DNA of 64,000 bases from Symbiodinium microadriaticum (GCA_001939145.1 LSRX01001092.1:95675-159674), one strand, 5' to 3'. Counted from the stretch's first letter, positions 1-12,330 are shown. A program made the numbers and translations. Notes: generated from the sequence alone by a model not told the origin.

Positions 1-51
1 GGTGGTGGTGGTGGTGGTGGTGGTGGTGGTGGTGGTGGTGGTGGTGGTGGT
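1..51. repeat. (GGT)17 trinucleotide microsatellite
   Basis: Seventeen perfect GGT units open the window, so the array probably extends to the left. A T/G-rich tail follows to about position 70. No reading frame continues from it. Confidence 0.97.
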
Positions 52-1122
52 GTTTGTGGTCTTGTTGTTTCAGGCAGCCTTTACTGTATAATCCTGATTG
101 TGGTCATGGATAGGCTAAAGTTTCTGTTTCATGCGCATGACATATTTCAATCTGGGCTTTCAGTTCGGGGATTGGTATCTACACTCACGTAGATCCAACA
201 CATGTTCTCACGTAGGCTCGGTGCAGTTGCCAACACTAAGAGCAAGCCCATCACAGCAACCACCTAAAACAAGCTTCGGCAGGGTGCTCAGTTCCAATGT
301 GAGGCTTCGGACATGGGGCGAAAGGTTCGGGTTGCAGAGTTTGATTCTGTTCGGGCTTGGGGCTTCGGAAACACGATTTGGCAAGATTTAAATCCCTTAA
401 TTGCCATACACTCATACACAGCCGCGTTATTTTTCTGCTTTTGTTCATGTCTCAAGGACTTAGGTTTAAGTCAATGCCAGTACCGAACCCTGCATGCTAA
501 GACCCTTACAGAGCTCTTAGAAAACCTCAAACGCTAAACCCCGATACCAATATACAGCTCTTGTAAAGCCTCCTGTGCCTTGAACGTTCCAGGGCTGCAG
601 CGGCGGCACTTGTAGTGGTCGACCAGATGATCCCAAGCCTCTGAACCCTAAACTACGGTAAACCCCTAAACCCCAACTTCCCTCTCCTTCCCTAAACCCG
701 AAAACCCCCCAACCGTCGCTGAGGTGCAGGGTTCAGCTTCCTAACGGGCACTATATTCATCTGGGAACAGGTTATTCAGGGGGTCAAGGGCCTCCAAGAA
801 GGCTTCGGGCTTCAGGGCTTCGTCAGGATTCAAGCTTACGGTTCAGGTTTACCTTCCGCCTTCCGCACGCCACGTCGGTGAGACATACGATGAAACCCTC
901 AGTTTTGGAAGACCTGAAAAGCGAGAGGCCTCAAGAGTCACGGTAAGGGTTTTGGGGCCTAGGGACCCGTAGAGAATACTACGAGTGCTGAGTGCCCAGA
1001 CCCCTACCAGTATGTTCATGGCAGGACCTAAACCCTCGATGTTGGCCCCTGCTTCCAAACTGGACTTGCTGGGTGGGCCAAAACCCTACGCCCTAAAGGG
1101 TTAATGTATGTTAATATACTGT

Positions 1123-1224
1123 AGACCCCTGATCCATACACCTCCTCCATATTGTGGAACAATAATAGTCGGAGGCGTGATATCTAAACCCTTACACGTA
1201 AGGAAATACACGAATCAGGGGTCT
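1123..1224. repeat. Short inverted-repeat element (about 102 bp)
   Basis: The left end AGACCCCTGAT (1123-1133) is the exact reverse complement of ATCAGGGGTCT (1214-1224). Similarity between the arms continues imperfectly inward for another 10-15 bases. The middle has no coding potential. It looks like a non-autonomous palindromic insertion or a hairpin-forming element; no clear target-site duplication was seen. Confidence 0.6.
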
Positions 1225-1663
1225 TAAAATAAACCCTAAACCCTCAGTCCGAAAAAGACGTTTTCGCGTGGGAGTTCGGAGCTCAAGGATCCCCCAATGC
1301 TGCGCAGCTGCGTACTCGTAGCCAGGCGGACATTCGCCCACCGAGCAGTCCTGCTTGTTTTAGGGTTTAGGGCTCAGGGCCCAGGGTTTAGGGTTTAGGG
1401 TATTTCGCCGGACACCACAGTTTAAGATAATGACTCCTGCTTTTTATTGTTTCCATGTTTCTTGTTGTCGTTACGTAATTTCATCCGTGCTACAAGTAGT
1501 ATTGCCATTGAAAGTGAACACTGTAACAGTATTACATTACGGCTGCTGTTGATGTTGGTCGTGTTTTTCAGACCAGGGACTAGGTAAGTGTAAATGTAGG
1601 CTTTTCTGGGCGCTTGTTGCCTCCCACCGAGCTCTTGGTCCTTGGGCTCTTATAGCCCTTTTA

Positions 1664-1688
1664 TGTAGAGGCCTGAACAATTAGCCTA
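1664..1688 (+). mobile_element. Fragment of the MITE-like family (left arm)
   Basis: This 25-bp stretch matches the left arm of the complete inverted-repeat element at 21256-21364 (shared TGTAG-GGCCT...AATTAGCCTA pattern) with about four differences. No right arm is recognisable downstream, so it is a solo arm or a strongly decayed copy. Confidence 0.4.
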
Positions 1689-3424
1689 CGACGTGGTGTG
1701 TATGCAAGTCCAAGTGCGGACTCTTCCTTAGTGGGGTGTTTCTTATGTCAAGGTTTTTTGGGCTCCGCTTGGGCGCTGCAGGGCTTCAGCGCTAGGGCCT
1801 AAGCTTCGGGTGTTTCGGGCTCTAGGGTTTGAGGGGATTGAAAGCGCTGCGGTGAAATGGTTTAGGGTCTTAGTAACGGTTAAGTGAAGACCTTAAGGCC
1901 TAAGCCCTTTTTTTGCATCCAGGACTCTCGCAACCAGCCGGGAACTCCACAAGCCCTAAGCCCCCAAAGCCTTTTACTTTTGCATCCGGTCTGCAGCGAC
2001 TCCACAGGAAGGACTGGTATCCGCCCGGCATCCTACACCCTGAAACCTAAACCCTGGGGCCTAAACCCCAGACCCGGGGGCGAGTGAGCGCCTGAGCCCC
2101 GGCGAAGGCCAACGGAGCGAGAAAAGGCAGCATGTAGAAAAAGTGGTAGATCAACAGCCTACACCCTACAGCAGCCCTTTGTACCTGGGTTTGCTAAGGA
2201 ACTTAACTTCACCTGCCAGAATTGGGATCTATAGTCTATAGTGAATCATATGGTTTCCTTGCGATGACAACCAAGTTTAAGGTCCTTAACAAGAACCTAA
2301 ACCCTACAACTTAAACCCTAAACCCTGAACCTTAGCAAGAGCCCAGTTTAACAACCCAAAAAAACCCGCTTCGAAGCTCAAGGCCCGTGCCGGCCCGCTG
2401 AAAAACTCGTCGCAGCTGCCTGGTTCGTCGAATCTTCGGTGCTTTCTTCTGGGTTGTAGGGTTTAGGGTTTAGGGTATCTTCTGGCTTCCGACTCACACA
2501 CTCGCAAAAGGCTGGCATGGCGTTAGGACGTCTAAGCTTCCTACCTTCTGGGTTTGGGGTTTGGGGGTTACGGTTGAGGGTTTGGGATTTAAGGCTTGAA
2601 GACGAGCCCAGGGCTTAGGGTTGATGTTTAGGGTTTCGAGTCGAGGGTTTAGGGCTGCAGGGGTAATTAAGCTTCAAAGATCACCCAATGCGGACAAGCC
2701 AGATGAGGTCTCATAGTCGCGCTCGAAACACGAAGAAGGACATGCAAGCGACACCCACGAAAGAAAAGCAACGCAAGGCTCTAAACTTAAAACCTTGGAA
2801 GACCAAGAGAACTCGGCCTGGTACAGCATTCAGACGGACTACTTCAGACATTGCTCAGAAGGGTAGCTTAGCCAAAACCAACCTGCAAAGTATCCTCACC
2901 CATAGCTCTAAATCCTACACTGACAGGGCGGCACGGCGAAAACTTACGGTCAAATACTATAAAACAGTATAACATAATATGAAATACTACCAGCAACTAC
3001 CAAACACTTATGAAATACTCTGCAATACCATAAACATATTCATCGCAGCATAATGGAATGCACTGCATCATGATTTTGCAAGGAAAGCTTGAAATGGTTT
3101 GGGCTTGTCTGCTGCAAGAGCTCCAAGGTTTGCCACTTGTGGGCAATTGTCTCTGGACATCCACACACCGTTTTCCTTCTCGGTTACTTGGCTCCTCATC
3201 TGGATCTGCTCCAAGCGCCGAAGCAAGAACAGCAAGAACTCCACGCGAGACGACTCCAGGTAGCTCACCATCTCTTCAACTGAAGACAGCGACAACATCT
3301 TTCGCTCTCTCTCATGATCACCGCTGCGCGGAAGGCTCACCCAATCTGCGTCCACCGTGCAGGAGCTTCCGTCCTCGAAGACGATTTTGTAGGAAGCACT
3401 TCGAAGCCCTGCCGTCCAGGGATC

Positions 3425-4276
3425 TCATCGTACGCATGCAAACACGGCTCCTTGCTTCCAGGCCGCAACCTCCAGCTGCCCCTTCTGAGCTGCAATGAGC
3501 GCCATTTTTGCATGGCCTTGTCCTTGTCCACATTGCTTCCCAGCAAAAGGCGTGCAACCTCCGGCCGTCCTGTCTGAGCTGCAATGAACAAAAGATGCTG
3601 CCATCCTATGTGGTCGTGTCCTTGTCCGCATTGGCCTCCAGCAAAAGGTGTGCAACCTCCAACTGCCCTTCGTGAGCTGCGATGAACAATAGGGTGGCGC
3701 CGTCCTGCTTGGCCTTGTCCTTGTCCGCAGCCACCAGCAAGAGGCCTGCAAGCGCCAGGTGTCCTCTCTCGGGGCTGCAATGTACAAAGCGGTGGCACCA
3801 TCGCCCGTCCGTCTTCCAGCTTTTTCCCCTTGAACACCAAGTGCTGCTTGTCGGGAGGCATGCCTTCGCCGCGACGAATCAACTCTTTGCAGTTGCCGAC
3901 AGTCTCACTTCCTTCCACCTCATCTTGCCTGTTACCATCTTTACAAACACCTGATAACCTTGCAGAGAGCAATTGAGCTTGGAGCTTGCTGCACGCTTCG
4001 CAAGTCTTGGTCGTTCTTAGTCTTCGTGACCAGGACTAAGAAGGACTCCTTCTCGATGCCACAGTCTGCCAAGGTCCGTCCGTCTTCTGGCATGGCCCCC
4101 TTGAAACACAAGCGCTGCTGCTCAGGAGGGATGCCTTCTTCGCGGTGTCGAATCCATTCTTTACCGCTGTCACTTCCTTCACGTCCAAGGTCAGCGTCTT
4201 GCCGGTCAGCATCTTTACCAACCCCGACTGCTGAGAGAGTCGCATCCTTCGGCAAGACATGTCCATCCTTGATCAT
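3425..4276 (-). pseudogene. Decayed ubiquitin-ubiquitin-ankyrin repeat gene
   Basis: Read on the minus strand, 4266-3965 encodes a ubiquitin-like domain split over two frames: [20 protein letters not shown] in one, then [20 protein letters not shown] and [16 protein letters not shown] in another. A second, more diverged copy follows at about 3950-3790 (GEGMPPDKQHLVFKGKKLED). It runs into about four ankyrin units at 3790-3425, with cores GATALYIAA, LLFIAAHEGQLEVAHLLLEA, LLFIAAQTGRPEVARLLL and LIAAQKGQLEVA. These units lie in different frames, and a TAG interrupts the third. At least three frame changes plus that stop make a functional product unlikely unless introns or sequencing errors account for them. 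Ankyrin units carrying NADKDKA-type linkers are common in Symbiodiniaceae. An intact parent would be a cytosolic protein with ubiquitin-like and protein-binding modules; that role is inferred. Confidence 0.75.
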
Positions 4277-4642
4277 GGCGATTGATGTGGAATTCGCCTC
4301 GATCGGGCCAGCAACCCGTGCGAGGCACGTTGTGTTTGCAAGAAGCTCCTATTTATGGAGCTGGACAGACGGGCTTGTTCTGCAGGGAACATCGCAGCGT
4401 CTCAATATCCACGTCCATGGCCACGGGTGACGAAATGCGGGAGGCCTTGAGACCTAGCCATTGGGGATTTGAGTTGTTTGTTCATCACTTCTGGCTACCC
4501 AGCCAAATACTAAAGCCCAAATCATTCGTTGAGCCTGAAGGTCCGCCTTGCGGACAGATGAAACGTAAAGCCTGAAGTGGAGGATAAGGCTTTAGGTTTC
4601 TGTTGAGGTTTTAGTTTCCTGAGTGTCACGCAGCTAATAACT

Positions 4643-4721
4643 CCCTAAACCCTAAACCCTGAACCATAAACCCTCAACCCTAAACCCTAAACCCCTAAGC
4701 CCTACACCCTAAACCCTAAAG
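4643..4721 (-). repeat. Interstitial telomere-like array (CCCTAAA)
   Basis: About ten CCCTAAA-type units, several exact and others carrying single changes (CCCTGAA, CCATAAA, CCCTCAA). It is C-rich on the plus strand, opposite in orientation to the array at 6578. Confidence 0.85.
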
Positions 4722-6128
4722 CCTTGAGGCTCAGAGCCGTTGGAGGCTCAGGGGGTTCGAGTTTTTGGGGGCCGAGACGCGGAAGCTAAGGCCCCCGCAA
4801 CTGCCGTTTCCCCGATAGCTCCCACGCTGCAGCCTGAGACCGCCGCAATCTCGGGAGGCCGAAGCTCTATCGGCTTAAAGTTCAGAATAAAGTTCAGGGC
4901 TCTCTTACACCCTAAACCCTTTTTTGAGCAGGCACTGCAATGCACCCTAAACCCTAAACCTTGGGTTCTTTTGTTTTAAATGTTTGCAACTTGGGGCTTC
5001 GGGCTTCTCTCGTAAGCATCGCAAGCCACAGAGGCTTTCGGGCTTGGGACTCGCCTGAAGCAGGAGCTGTTCAGGGTTTAGGGTTGAGGGCTCAGGGTGG
5101 TTTAGGGTTCAGGGTTCAGGGTTTGGGGCTTAGGGTTTCAGCACTCACTCTCGGACACAATGCCCCTTGATGAGGAATAAATTCTTTCCAGACTCTAGAT
5201 CGCAAGGCGCTGGGGAGTGTCGACAACAAGTCATAGCCTACTCTTGACTTCAGAGGTAGTGGGCTCTTGGAGTATTCTTTGGAAATTACACGAAATTCCT
5301 AGAAACTCCGAGAAATTCCTAGGAATGCTTGAGCCCAGAGTCGGGCCTGTTCAGTTTGAACGGAACTTGCCGCCAGGCTCGGTGGTCGTCCAAGCCTCTC
5401 GGGGGCCGCGGCTTAGAGAGTCAGCTTCGGGGCCCCGAAAGAGTTTTAGGGCTTAGGGTTTTAGGGTTTTGGGGTTTTTAGGGCTTTGGGGTTTTGGGGT
5501 TTTGGGTTTAAAGTTTAGGTCCACTGCAACATACCCCGAAACCCTGGCTCTAAGCACCTGCTTGAATATGTTTTTTTTTTTCTGTCGTGTCTTCGGCGGG
5601 CGAGCGTTGTGCAAGTTTTCATGAAGCTGAAGCCCTAAACCCGACAGTAATCCGTGTAGAAACCCTTCTAGAAACTCTTATGCCAACGGATTCCATAAGG
5701 GCTCCGTAAAGCTTTGGTAAAGGGAATCGGGGTCTAAAGTTCAGGGATAAGGTTTGTGGCATGGGCTGTTAGCTGTTGGCCAAGTCTACGCGAGGCTTCT
5801 ATTGGTGTTGCATGGCGGTTGAAAACGTAGGCACAGCTCCCTGAACCCTCCTAAACCCTAAACCCTAAATTAACCCTAAGCCCTAAACCTTTAAACCCTA
5901 AACCCTAATAAGTAACCCTAAATGCTACTGAACTCAAGTCTAGCCAGACTACGACCTGAAATCGTCTTGATTGAGGCCGACACGCAAGCACCCTAAACCC
6001 TTTTCCACAGGCTTGAACTGAGCTCGCCCGGCCAAATCCCTCGCAGCACATCGCACCCGTGGCGAGATGCGCAAGGCTAAGTACGCACAATCCTCACGGG
6101 GCACCCTAAACCCTAAACCCTAATCAGG

Positions 6129-6191
6129 CTTCTTATTATAAAAACTGTACTATGAGCCCCAAAACCCTACTCTAATTATTCATGGCGCCTA
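6129..6191 (+). mobile_element. Partial copy of the MITE-like family (centre and right arm)
   Basis: The AT-rich TTATTATA centre, the block CCCCAAAACCCTACTCTAAT and the terminal GGCGCCTAT align in order with the centre and right arm of the element at 21256-21364. The left arm is missing or replaced by CCCTAAA-type sequence. Confidence 0.5.
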
Positions 6192-6577
6192 TATTGAACC
6201 CATTTCTTAAACTTCCTTCGGACTTCTTGATCCCCGCATGGCTTCATTCGGCAATGCTCCTGAATTTATGGAAGAACTCCTTAAGAAGGACCCTCCAATT
6301 AAGGGAAGACGGAGTTTGCTCCCATTCAACGCCAAACCCTTAAAACCAACCTCTCTAACTAAACTTAACCCTTACACCCTTCGCGGAGTCTTATTCACTC
6401 AAAGACACGTCCCCCAATTCCTGAACCCTGAAACCCTTTTGCAGCCCTCCTGGGGTAACCCTGAAGCCCTACATCCCTAGACCCTCTGGGTACCACTTCT
6501 CCTCAAACCATAAACCCCCGAAGCTCCTGAACCCTAACACCAAAACCCTACATAGCCCTTAAAGCACCGCTGTAGGA

Positions 6578-6683
6578 GTTTAGGGTTTAGGGGTTTAGGG
6601 TTTAGGGTTTAGGGGTTTAGGGTTTAGGGTTTAGGGGTTTAGGGTTTAGGGATTTAGGGGTTTAGGGTTTAGGGGTTAGGGGG
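6578..6683 (+). repeat. Interstitial telomere-like array (TTTAGGG/TTTAGGGG)
   Basis: About 14 units alternating 7-bp TTTAGGG and 8-bp TTTAGGGG, almost without other change. The mixture of two unit lengths also occurs at 19488-19616. Confidence 0.92.
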
Positions 6684-8020
6684 ACATCCTTGTGGTCACC
6701 CTTGCACCACGTGGAAACACTAACCACCTGCACCGAGGCCGCGGCAAATGCCCCTGGAGTGACAGACACGACCCTCGTCGTCTGCGCCAAGTCCTCGCGG
6801 AAAGGCAGGGACGAAAGAGGGCGAAGTCGTTGAGGGTTTAAGCTTTTAGGGTTGGAGCTTGCCTCGTTTTGCTTTTGAGGTTTGAAAGTTTAGTGTTCCG
6901 TGCTTTCGGGCGGTTCGGCTCAGCATCCAGACTCGCACGGACCAGGCCAGGGTTTCAAGAACCTTGCGTTGAGAAGTTGGACCATCACAACTCAGGTAGG
7001 AAGCAAAGTTTCGAAATGTCAGGCCCCGCCCTTACAGCTCATCTCTCTCCAGAGTTGGAACCTGAAACACTCAAACCAAATGCAATGTAACATGTTACGA
7101 AAACCTACTAGATCCTGCTAGCATGCAACTCTGAGAACAGCTATGAAACCATGTTAGGCTAAACGGCAAACGGCGCGAGAGCACCAATACCCTCAACCAT
7201 TGACAGGATCATGAGTAGTTGAAAGTATCGTTACAAGGCAATCATGGCGAAGGTTGCTTCTAACCTCAACGCAAAAAAGAACTATCACCATGCTTAGAAC
7301 TACCCATAAACCTCCGTGAACCCGAAAACTTCGATAAGCACCTCCGCTGCCATAGGGGTCTTTCTATAAAGTAGGGTCCCTTCCGTACTATTTCGGGGAC
7401 CTCAACGGGGCACCATAGTTTAGAGAAACAATCCTAGGGATGTCTTGAAAAGCGCGAATCCTTCGCAGGGCTGACACTTGTGAAAGACGACCTCTGACCT
7501 TTGCAGGCAGGGAGTTGGGACAGGGGTCGAAAGTAAAAAGCGCTACATCCCAGGCTGTACCAGGGTGTGCACTGGGACTTTTTATACGTTTTAAGGGGTC
7601 GGGATTGAGAATGAAGGGCTGGAGCGTGTTTAGAGCTTTAGGGCCTGAAGCTTGCTGTTTAGGGTGCGGCAGATTGAGGGCGTGCGGGTTGAAAGGTTTC
7701 AGTGCGTTTGGGAGTTTGTAGTGTGGGGTTCAGGACGCATCATAACCCAAATAGAGGAGCTTCAAGCAGGCTCATAAAGATCTTTGCGGCTAGAGTTTCG
7801 GGCTTGAGGTTCAGGGTTCAGGGGTTTAGGGTTTAGGGTTTAGGGTTCAGGGTTTAGAGTTTAGGCTTTGGATTTAGGGTTTCAAGGTTCAGGGTAAGGC
7901 TTTGGTGAACGCAGGGCTTTGACGCTCAGACTCGGATGAGCCAGGCCAGGCTTGGCACGGCGGCTCGACTGGTGAGAGCCGACACAGGGTGTCACAGGGG
8001 CCACAGAAGCCGCGAAAGCC

Positions 8021-8031
8021 ACATACATACA

Positions 8032-8064
<33 letters not shown>
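8021..8064 (+). repeat. (ACAT)n microsatellite
   Basis: About ten to eleven perfect ACAT/CATA units, closing with ATATATAC. No coding frame is associated. Confidence 0.95.
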
Positions 8065-8065
<1 letters not shown>

Positions 8066-9851
8066 CAACCAGTGGTGTATTTCCCAAATGACAGTATATA
8101 GTTACTTCACAAGTCAAGCAACCTAGAAACTTACAAAAGCAAGGAGGACCCCACACTATTAGGTGGACCTGCAGGCAACAGGGAAGCTTTGGTACCTTAC
8201 ACTCCTACCCTCTGGATATGGGCAATAGTGGCCAAGGAGGTACTCCGAACCTGTTTAGAGTTTGGGGTTTAGGGTTAAGGGTTTAGGCTCAGGATTTAGG
8301 GTTTAGAGTTTAGGGACTGACAACACTGATTCTCTTCGAAGCAGGTGGGGTGAGCGCACTTCAAGGAAAGAGAGGAAGGCACATCCGCCAGCTACCTAGC
8401 GCATCACACGACCAGTGAAACCAAGATCCTCACAACATAGCGCGCCCTCAGAAATCCACAGCAGCGCCATCCATTCGTCACCTTCAAAACATTGGCAGAG
8501 CATACCAGCTTCCTACAGCCTCCAACTTCTGCGACTAGCCATCGCAGCTTAGTCAAGGAATAGCGACAACAAAACACTCCAAATACCTCGCCAGCCGAAG
8601 CTTGGCAACAGCCGACAAGACTTCAATGATAATGCAGAGCAGTCGCAGAACAACCAACATACACTGGCATCATGTTAACACTGGAAACACAAGTAGTTAT
8701 CCGTGCACAACCAGAGCACAAATGAGTAAGATGCCTGGTCACAGCAGCCATGACTTCAAAAAGCCGGAAGGGGTAACGAGGGTACAGGTAAGAGAAGCAC
8801 CTAATAGCTAGCAGCCAGATTTGAACGCAACAAGAAGAAGAATGGATAGAGGCCATCATAGCAAGAGTGGCAAAGCAACCTGAAAGAAGAACCGGCAGAA
8901 AGCAAGGATGGTAACGCAGAAATAATGGCACGAGTATGCACTAGCCGTCGCGATAGGAAGGGCGCCTGCAACCACACCAACATGGGCAACCCATACTAGC
9001 AACACTGCTCTTGATGCTGGCACCAGGCATGGTTCTGCTAATGCAGGAAACGTGACATCAAGCCAAATAGTAACCCAAACAAGATCCCGCAAAGGATGTG
9101 TTGAAGCTTTCTTGGAATTCCTCAAGAAGGCCGGCGGCGTAATTACGAACAGAGTGCGGTTTTCGGGGCGGGTGAATGAGGTTGCTAGTCATTCAGCCGT
9201 GTACAGCTCAGCCGTGGCCAGCCAAGACAAGCTGCGTAAGCAGGAAGTCGTCTGTGAAGTAGCCTCCGTTTTGCAGGCGGGTTAAGTTCGTCAGCCCCCA
9301 TACAAGGACCTCTTCGTCCTTTCTCGTCACGAGGAAAGGAACAAGGTTTAGATTTGAGTTTGCTTTTTTTATGATGGCAGGGCTTCAGAAAACGTTGTAG
9401 GAGAGGCTGGGGATGGCTGCGAAGCGAGGAGAGGCAGTGGTGCAGAAGACAAACTGGCAATTGAGATGGCAAGAACCATACAAGATCTGAGAAAACCTAC
9501 CGAAGCTTACGGGACCCAACCCAAGGCCTGCGTGGAGGCTGGGAGTGCTTCGCCGTACTTCGGTTGTTTTCCTTTCTGGCTGATGACAACTGGTTGGCCC
9601 TTTAAAGCCTCTGAAGAATATTAGTAAATAGGGTCCTCTTAGCCCCAAGAAGGGAAAATATAAAATATCCCAAAGGCCTACCTAGATAACTTTGCCAATA
9701 CGGCTTTTTGGGGTGACGGCTGGCAGTATGGCCTGGAATGCATGCCGAGCAGTCCTCGAGCGTGTAACCGGTCCTGAGGCACTTGGAGGTCAAGGCTTTA
9801 GAGGCCTAGGGTGTAGAGTTTGGGAAAATTTCTGGGATCTTGGGGTTCAGA

Positions 9852-9896
9852 GTTTAGGGTTTAGGGTTTAGGGTTTAGGGTTTAGGGTTTAGGGTA
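9852..9896 (+). repeat. Interstitial telomere-like array (TTTAGGG)
   Basis: Six consecutive exact TTTAGGG units, then an abrupt change to unrelated sequence. Confidence 0.93.
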
Positions 9897-11103
9897 GGGA
9901 CACTAGCTAGCAGGGGCTTGGTGCTCTCTTCCCGGGCTGTGGCCCTGGTCTTGGTCACATTGTCCTCGCAGGCGCTGCTGCATTGTGCCCGTCGCTGTTG
10001 TTGCTAATGGGTTTAGGGTTTAGGGGTTTAGGGGTTTTGGGCTACCGACGTTTCCGATGATGCCGGTGACGAGTGGGCGATGAAAACGAAAACGAACGAC
10101 CTTGTTGCTGGTGTTGCTCTTGGTCACGATGGCTGGTAGTGGCGTGGCCACAGTCAGAGAGGGCAGCATGACAGAGCTGATCTCGGGAGGTACCACTTGT
10201 GAAGCTCACCCAGCATATCTAGGCACTGGCGACTCTGTACAGTCTGGGTTGTGTAAGTGAAACCCACAATCAAGCCCCAGACCACATCTTAAAGCCGAAC
10301 TGTACACCCCAACCCCTGAACCCGAGTTCGGGCTGCCTCCTAAAATCCAGAAGCTCGAAAGCCCGAAACATTGATGCACGACAGGAAGCAGGCACACATG
10401 CTAGCCTTCTAAGGCTGCAGTATACACTGTATACACACTGCGGGCGAGGTGTTGGCAAAGATAGGACGACATTTGAAAAAGAGGTTCGGTGCTCCAACCG
10501 CGTTTAGCGTCTTTTCTCTCGCACGGCATCAAAGGGTTTGACTTTTATCAGGGGTGGGTTGGGATGGAAGCCGTGGGGCCCCCAATGCCAAACAGGCAAA
10601 CGGCATTCGCACTGCAAGCAACCGTTTGCCGACAATAGGCTGCACAACGTCTCGCAGATACAAGCGCACCGTCGCCAAGTTGCCTGTCCGCTTATCCCAC
10701 TCACGCGGCGGCTGCCGAGCAGCCAGACACTCTTGCCACCTCGACCTTTGTTCGCCTCTGCTCAAACCATCTGTCCGCACACTGCGCTGCGATGTGGGAT
10801 ACCACGAAGCCACTTTGCAATTGGGTCTGCTCGGTTCTGTTTCCTTCCTGGACCACAACCCCGGGGCTCTTAGGGCTGTTAAGGCTTCACTCAGGGGTGG
10901 AGCTCTTGCCACATGAAGAATGCAAGATCCATCAAGATCCATCATCTTCAAACTATAACCTCTAAGGGGGCCCTAAACCCCAAACCTCAAAGCCTAAACC
11001 TTACAGTAAAGCCTAAACCTAAACCCTAAACCCATCTTCTTGCGTGATGGATGCCAGCACCCCACTGAGCAGGAGACCGAGGACTCTGCCCAGCCTGGCC
11101 CTA

Positions 11104-11203
11104 CTGTAGAGGCCGGAATAGTTGACAATATTATTCCCAGAGTTCCTTATTGTAGTTATACTATGATATACCCCCAATTCCTACGCTAATCATAAGGTCT
11201 TTA
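11104..11203 (+). mobile_element. Diverged full-length copy of the MITE-like family
   Basis: The left arm (TGTAGAGGCC...) lines up with the left arm of the 21256-21364 element. The centre CCTTATTGTAGTTATA, the block ACCCCCAATTCCTACGCTAA and the AAGGTCTTTAT end line up with its centre and right arm. The two arms of this copy have diverged from each other, so it is probably older. There is no coding content. Confidence 0.5.
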
Positions 11204-11364
11204 TGAAAAAATATACATAATGCACCGCAATCCCTATTCTCATTCTTAAGGCCCCATTAAACCCTAAACGCTCGGCGAGCTGAGGGTCCGGCAGGCATTT
11301 ACCTGGGCGTCTCTTCGCGGCTCAAGGTCTGTTTAGGGGCTGAGGGATTAGTGCTTCCATCTCC

Positions 11365-11444
11365 GTAGTTCTCTAAATTAATACGGTCCCACTGTAGTAT
11401 GGTACCCTTATAACTCAAGGAGGGGCCCTAATTTAGAGAACTAC
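11365..11444. mobile_element. 80-bp palindromic element with 16-bp perfect terminal inverted repeats
   Basis: GTAGTTCTCTAAATTA (11365-11380) is the exact reverse complement of TAATTTAGAGAACTAC (11429-11444), around a 48-bp centre. It has the size and form of a tiny MITE or foldback element. Sequence is unlike the 21256 family. No unambiguous target-site duplication is visible. Confidence 0.65.
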
Positions 11445-11697
11445 CCATCTAGGGTTTCGGGCTTAGGCTCAGGGCTTATACTTTTGGGCGGAAGGCCCCA
11501 GCGCTTCATTAAGCAGGACATGTAGGGTTTAGGGTTTAGGGTGTAGGGTTTAGGGTTTAGGGTACTACGCAAGGTTTGTGAGGCCCCAACTCTTCGGCAC
11601 TGTGTATCACACCCAAGGTGGCTTAGAGCACAAAGACTGCAAGGGGACATCGCCGCTTATCTAACAACTCATAAGACTTATCGTATATGGGTTCCTT

Positions 11698-11786
11698 CAA
11701 AGGAACCCTCAAAGGAACCCTCAAAGGAAGCCTTAGAGGAACCCTTAGAGGAACCCTCAAAGGAACCCTTAGAGGAACCCTCAAAT
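11698..11786. repeat. 12-bp minisatellite (AGGAACCCTCAA / AGGAACCCTTAG)
   Basis: About seven tandem 12-bp units in two alternating variants. Because 12 is a multiple of three, both strands stay open and encode artificial repeats (LRVP on the minus strand, KGTL/RGTL on the plus). The variants may derive from the surrounding ACCCTAAA-type sequence. Confidence 0.85.
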
Positions 11787-12059
11787 GTACCTTTAGACTC
11801 CGAACTCCTATCTCCGGCCGCACTGCACGCACCGACGCTGGGATCGCAAATGCCCCGCCCGCCGCAGCCATCGCTGCCCAGCCCACCTGGGACGAATTAG
11901 GTTGGGTGGTCGAGGTTTTAGGGAGATAGGGGCTACTTACAATGCTTGCGACAAGGCCTCTATAATCAGGTTTTCTTTTAGGGTTCTGGGAGAGCTTCGG
12001 AGGATGAGGCTGCAGAGAAAAGATGATGGGCGATCGCGAAAATCGTGATGGTGGTGAGC

Positions 12060-12330
12060 ACTGAGCACCACCTCCACAACCACCACCGCCACCACCACCA
12101 CCATGTTCTTCATCAAAGCTTGTCATTACCGCCATCACCGTCGTCACCATCCTTACCATCATTACCATCACCACCGTAAGCACCATCATTAGCAACATAA
12201 CGGTCATCTGCTGGTGCTGGTGCTGTTGCTGGGCTGGTGCTGTTGCTAGTGCTGGTGCTGGTATGCTGCTGCAGGTGGTGATGGTGAGCATGCGAGATGG
12301 TGAGCGTGATGATGACAATGATGATGACGA
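12060..12330. repeat. Trinucleotide-rich low-complexity block (CAC/CAT/CTG)
   Basis: Imperfect CCA/CAC, CAT and GCTGGT runs fill this interval. Translations on either strand are poly-Gly, poly-Met/Val or Gln/His-rich peptides without domain structure. Confidence 0.7.

Noticed and set aside
10529-10951. 140-codon minus-strand ORF as a transposase piece
   Set aside because: Composition is protein-like, but no catalytic or DNA-binding motif was found; plus-strand frames of similar length overlap it.
11623-12318. 231-codon minus-strand ORF
   Set aside because: Composed of Gln/His, Met/Val, poly-Gly and LRVP repeats from simple-sequence DNA; no normal protein segment.
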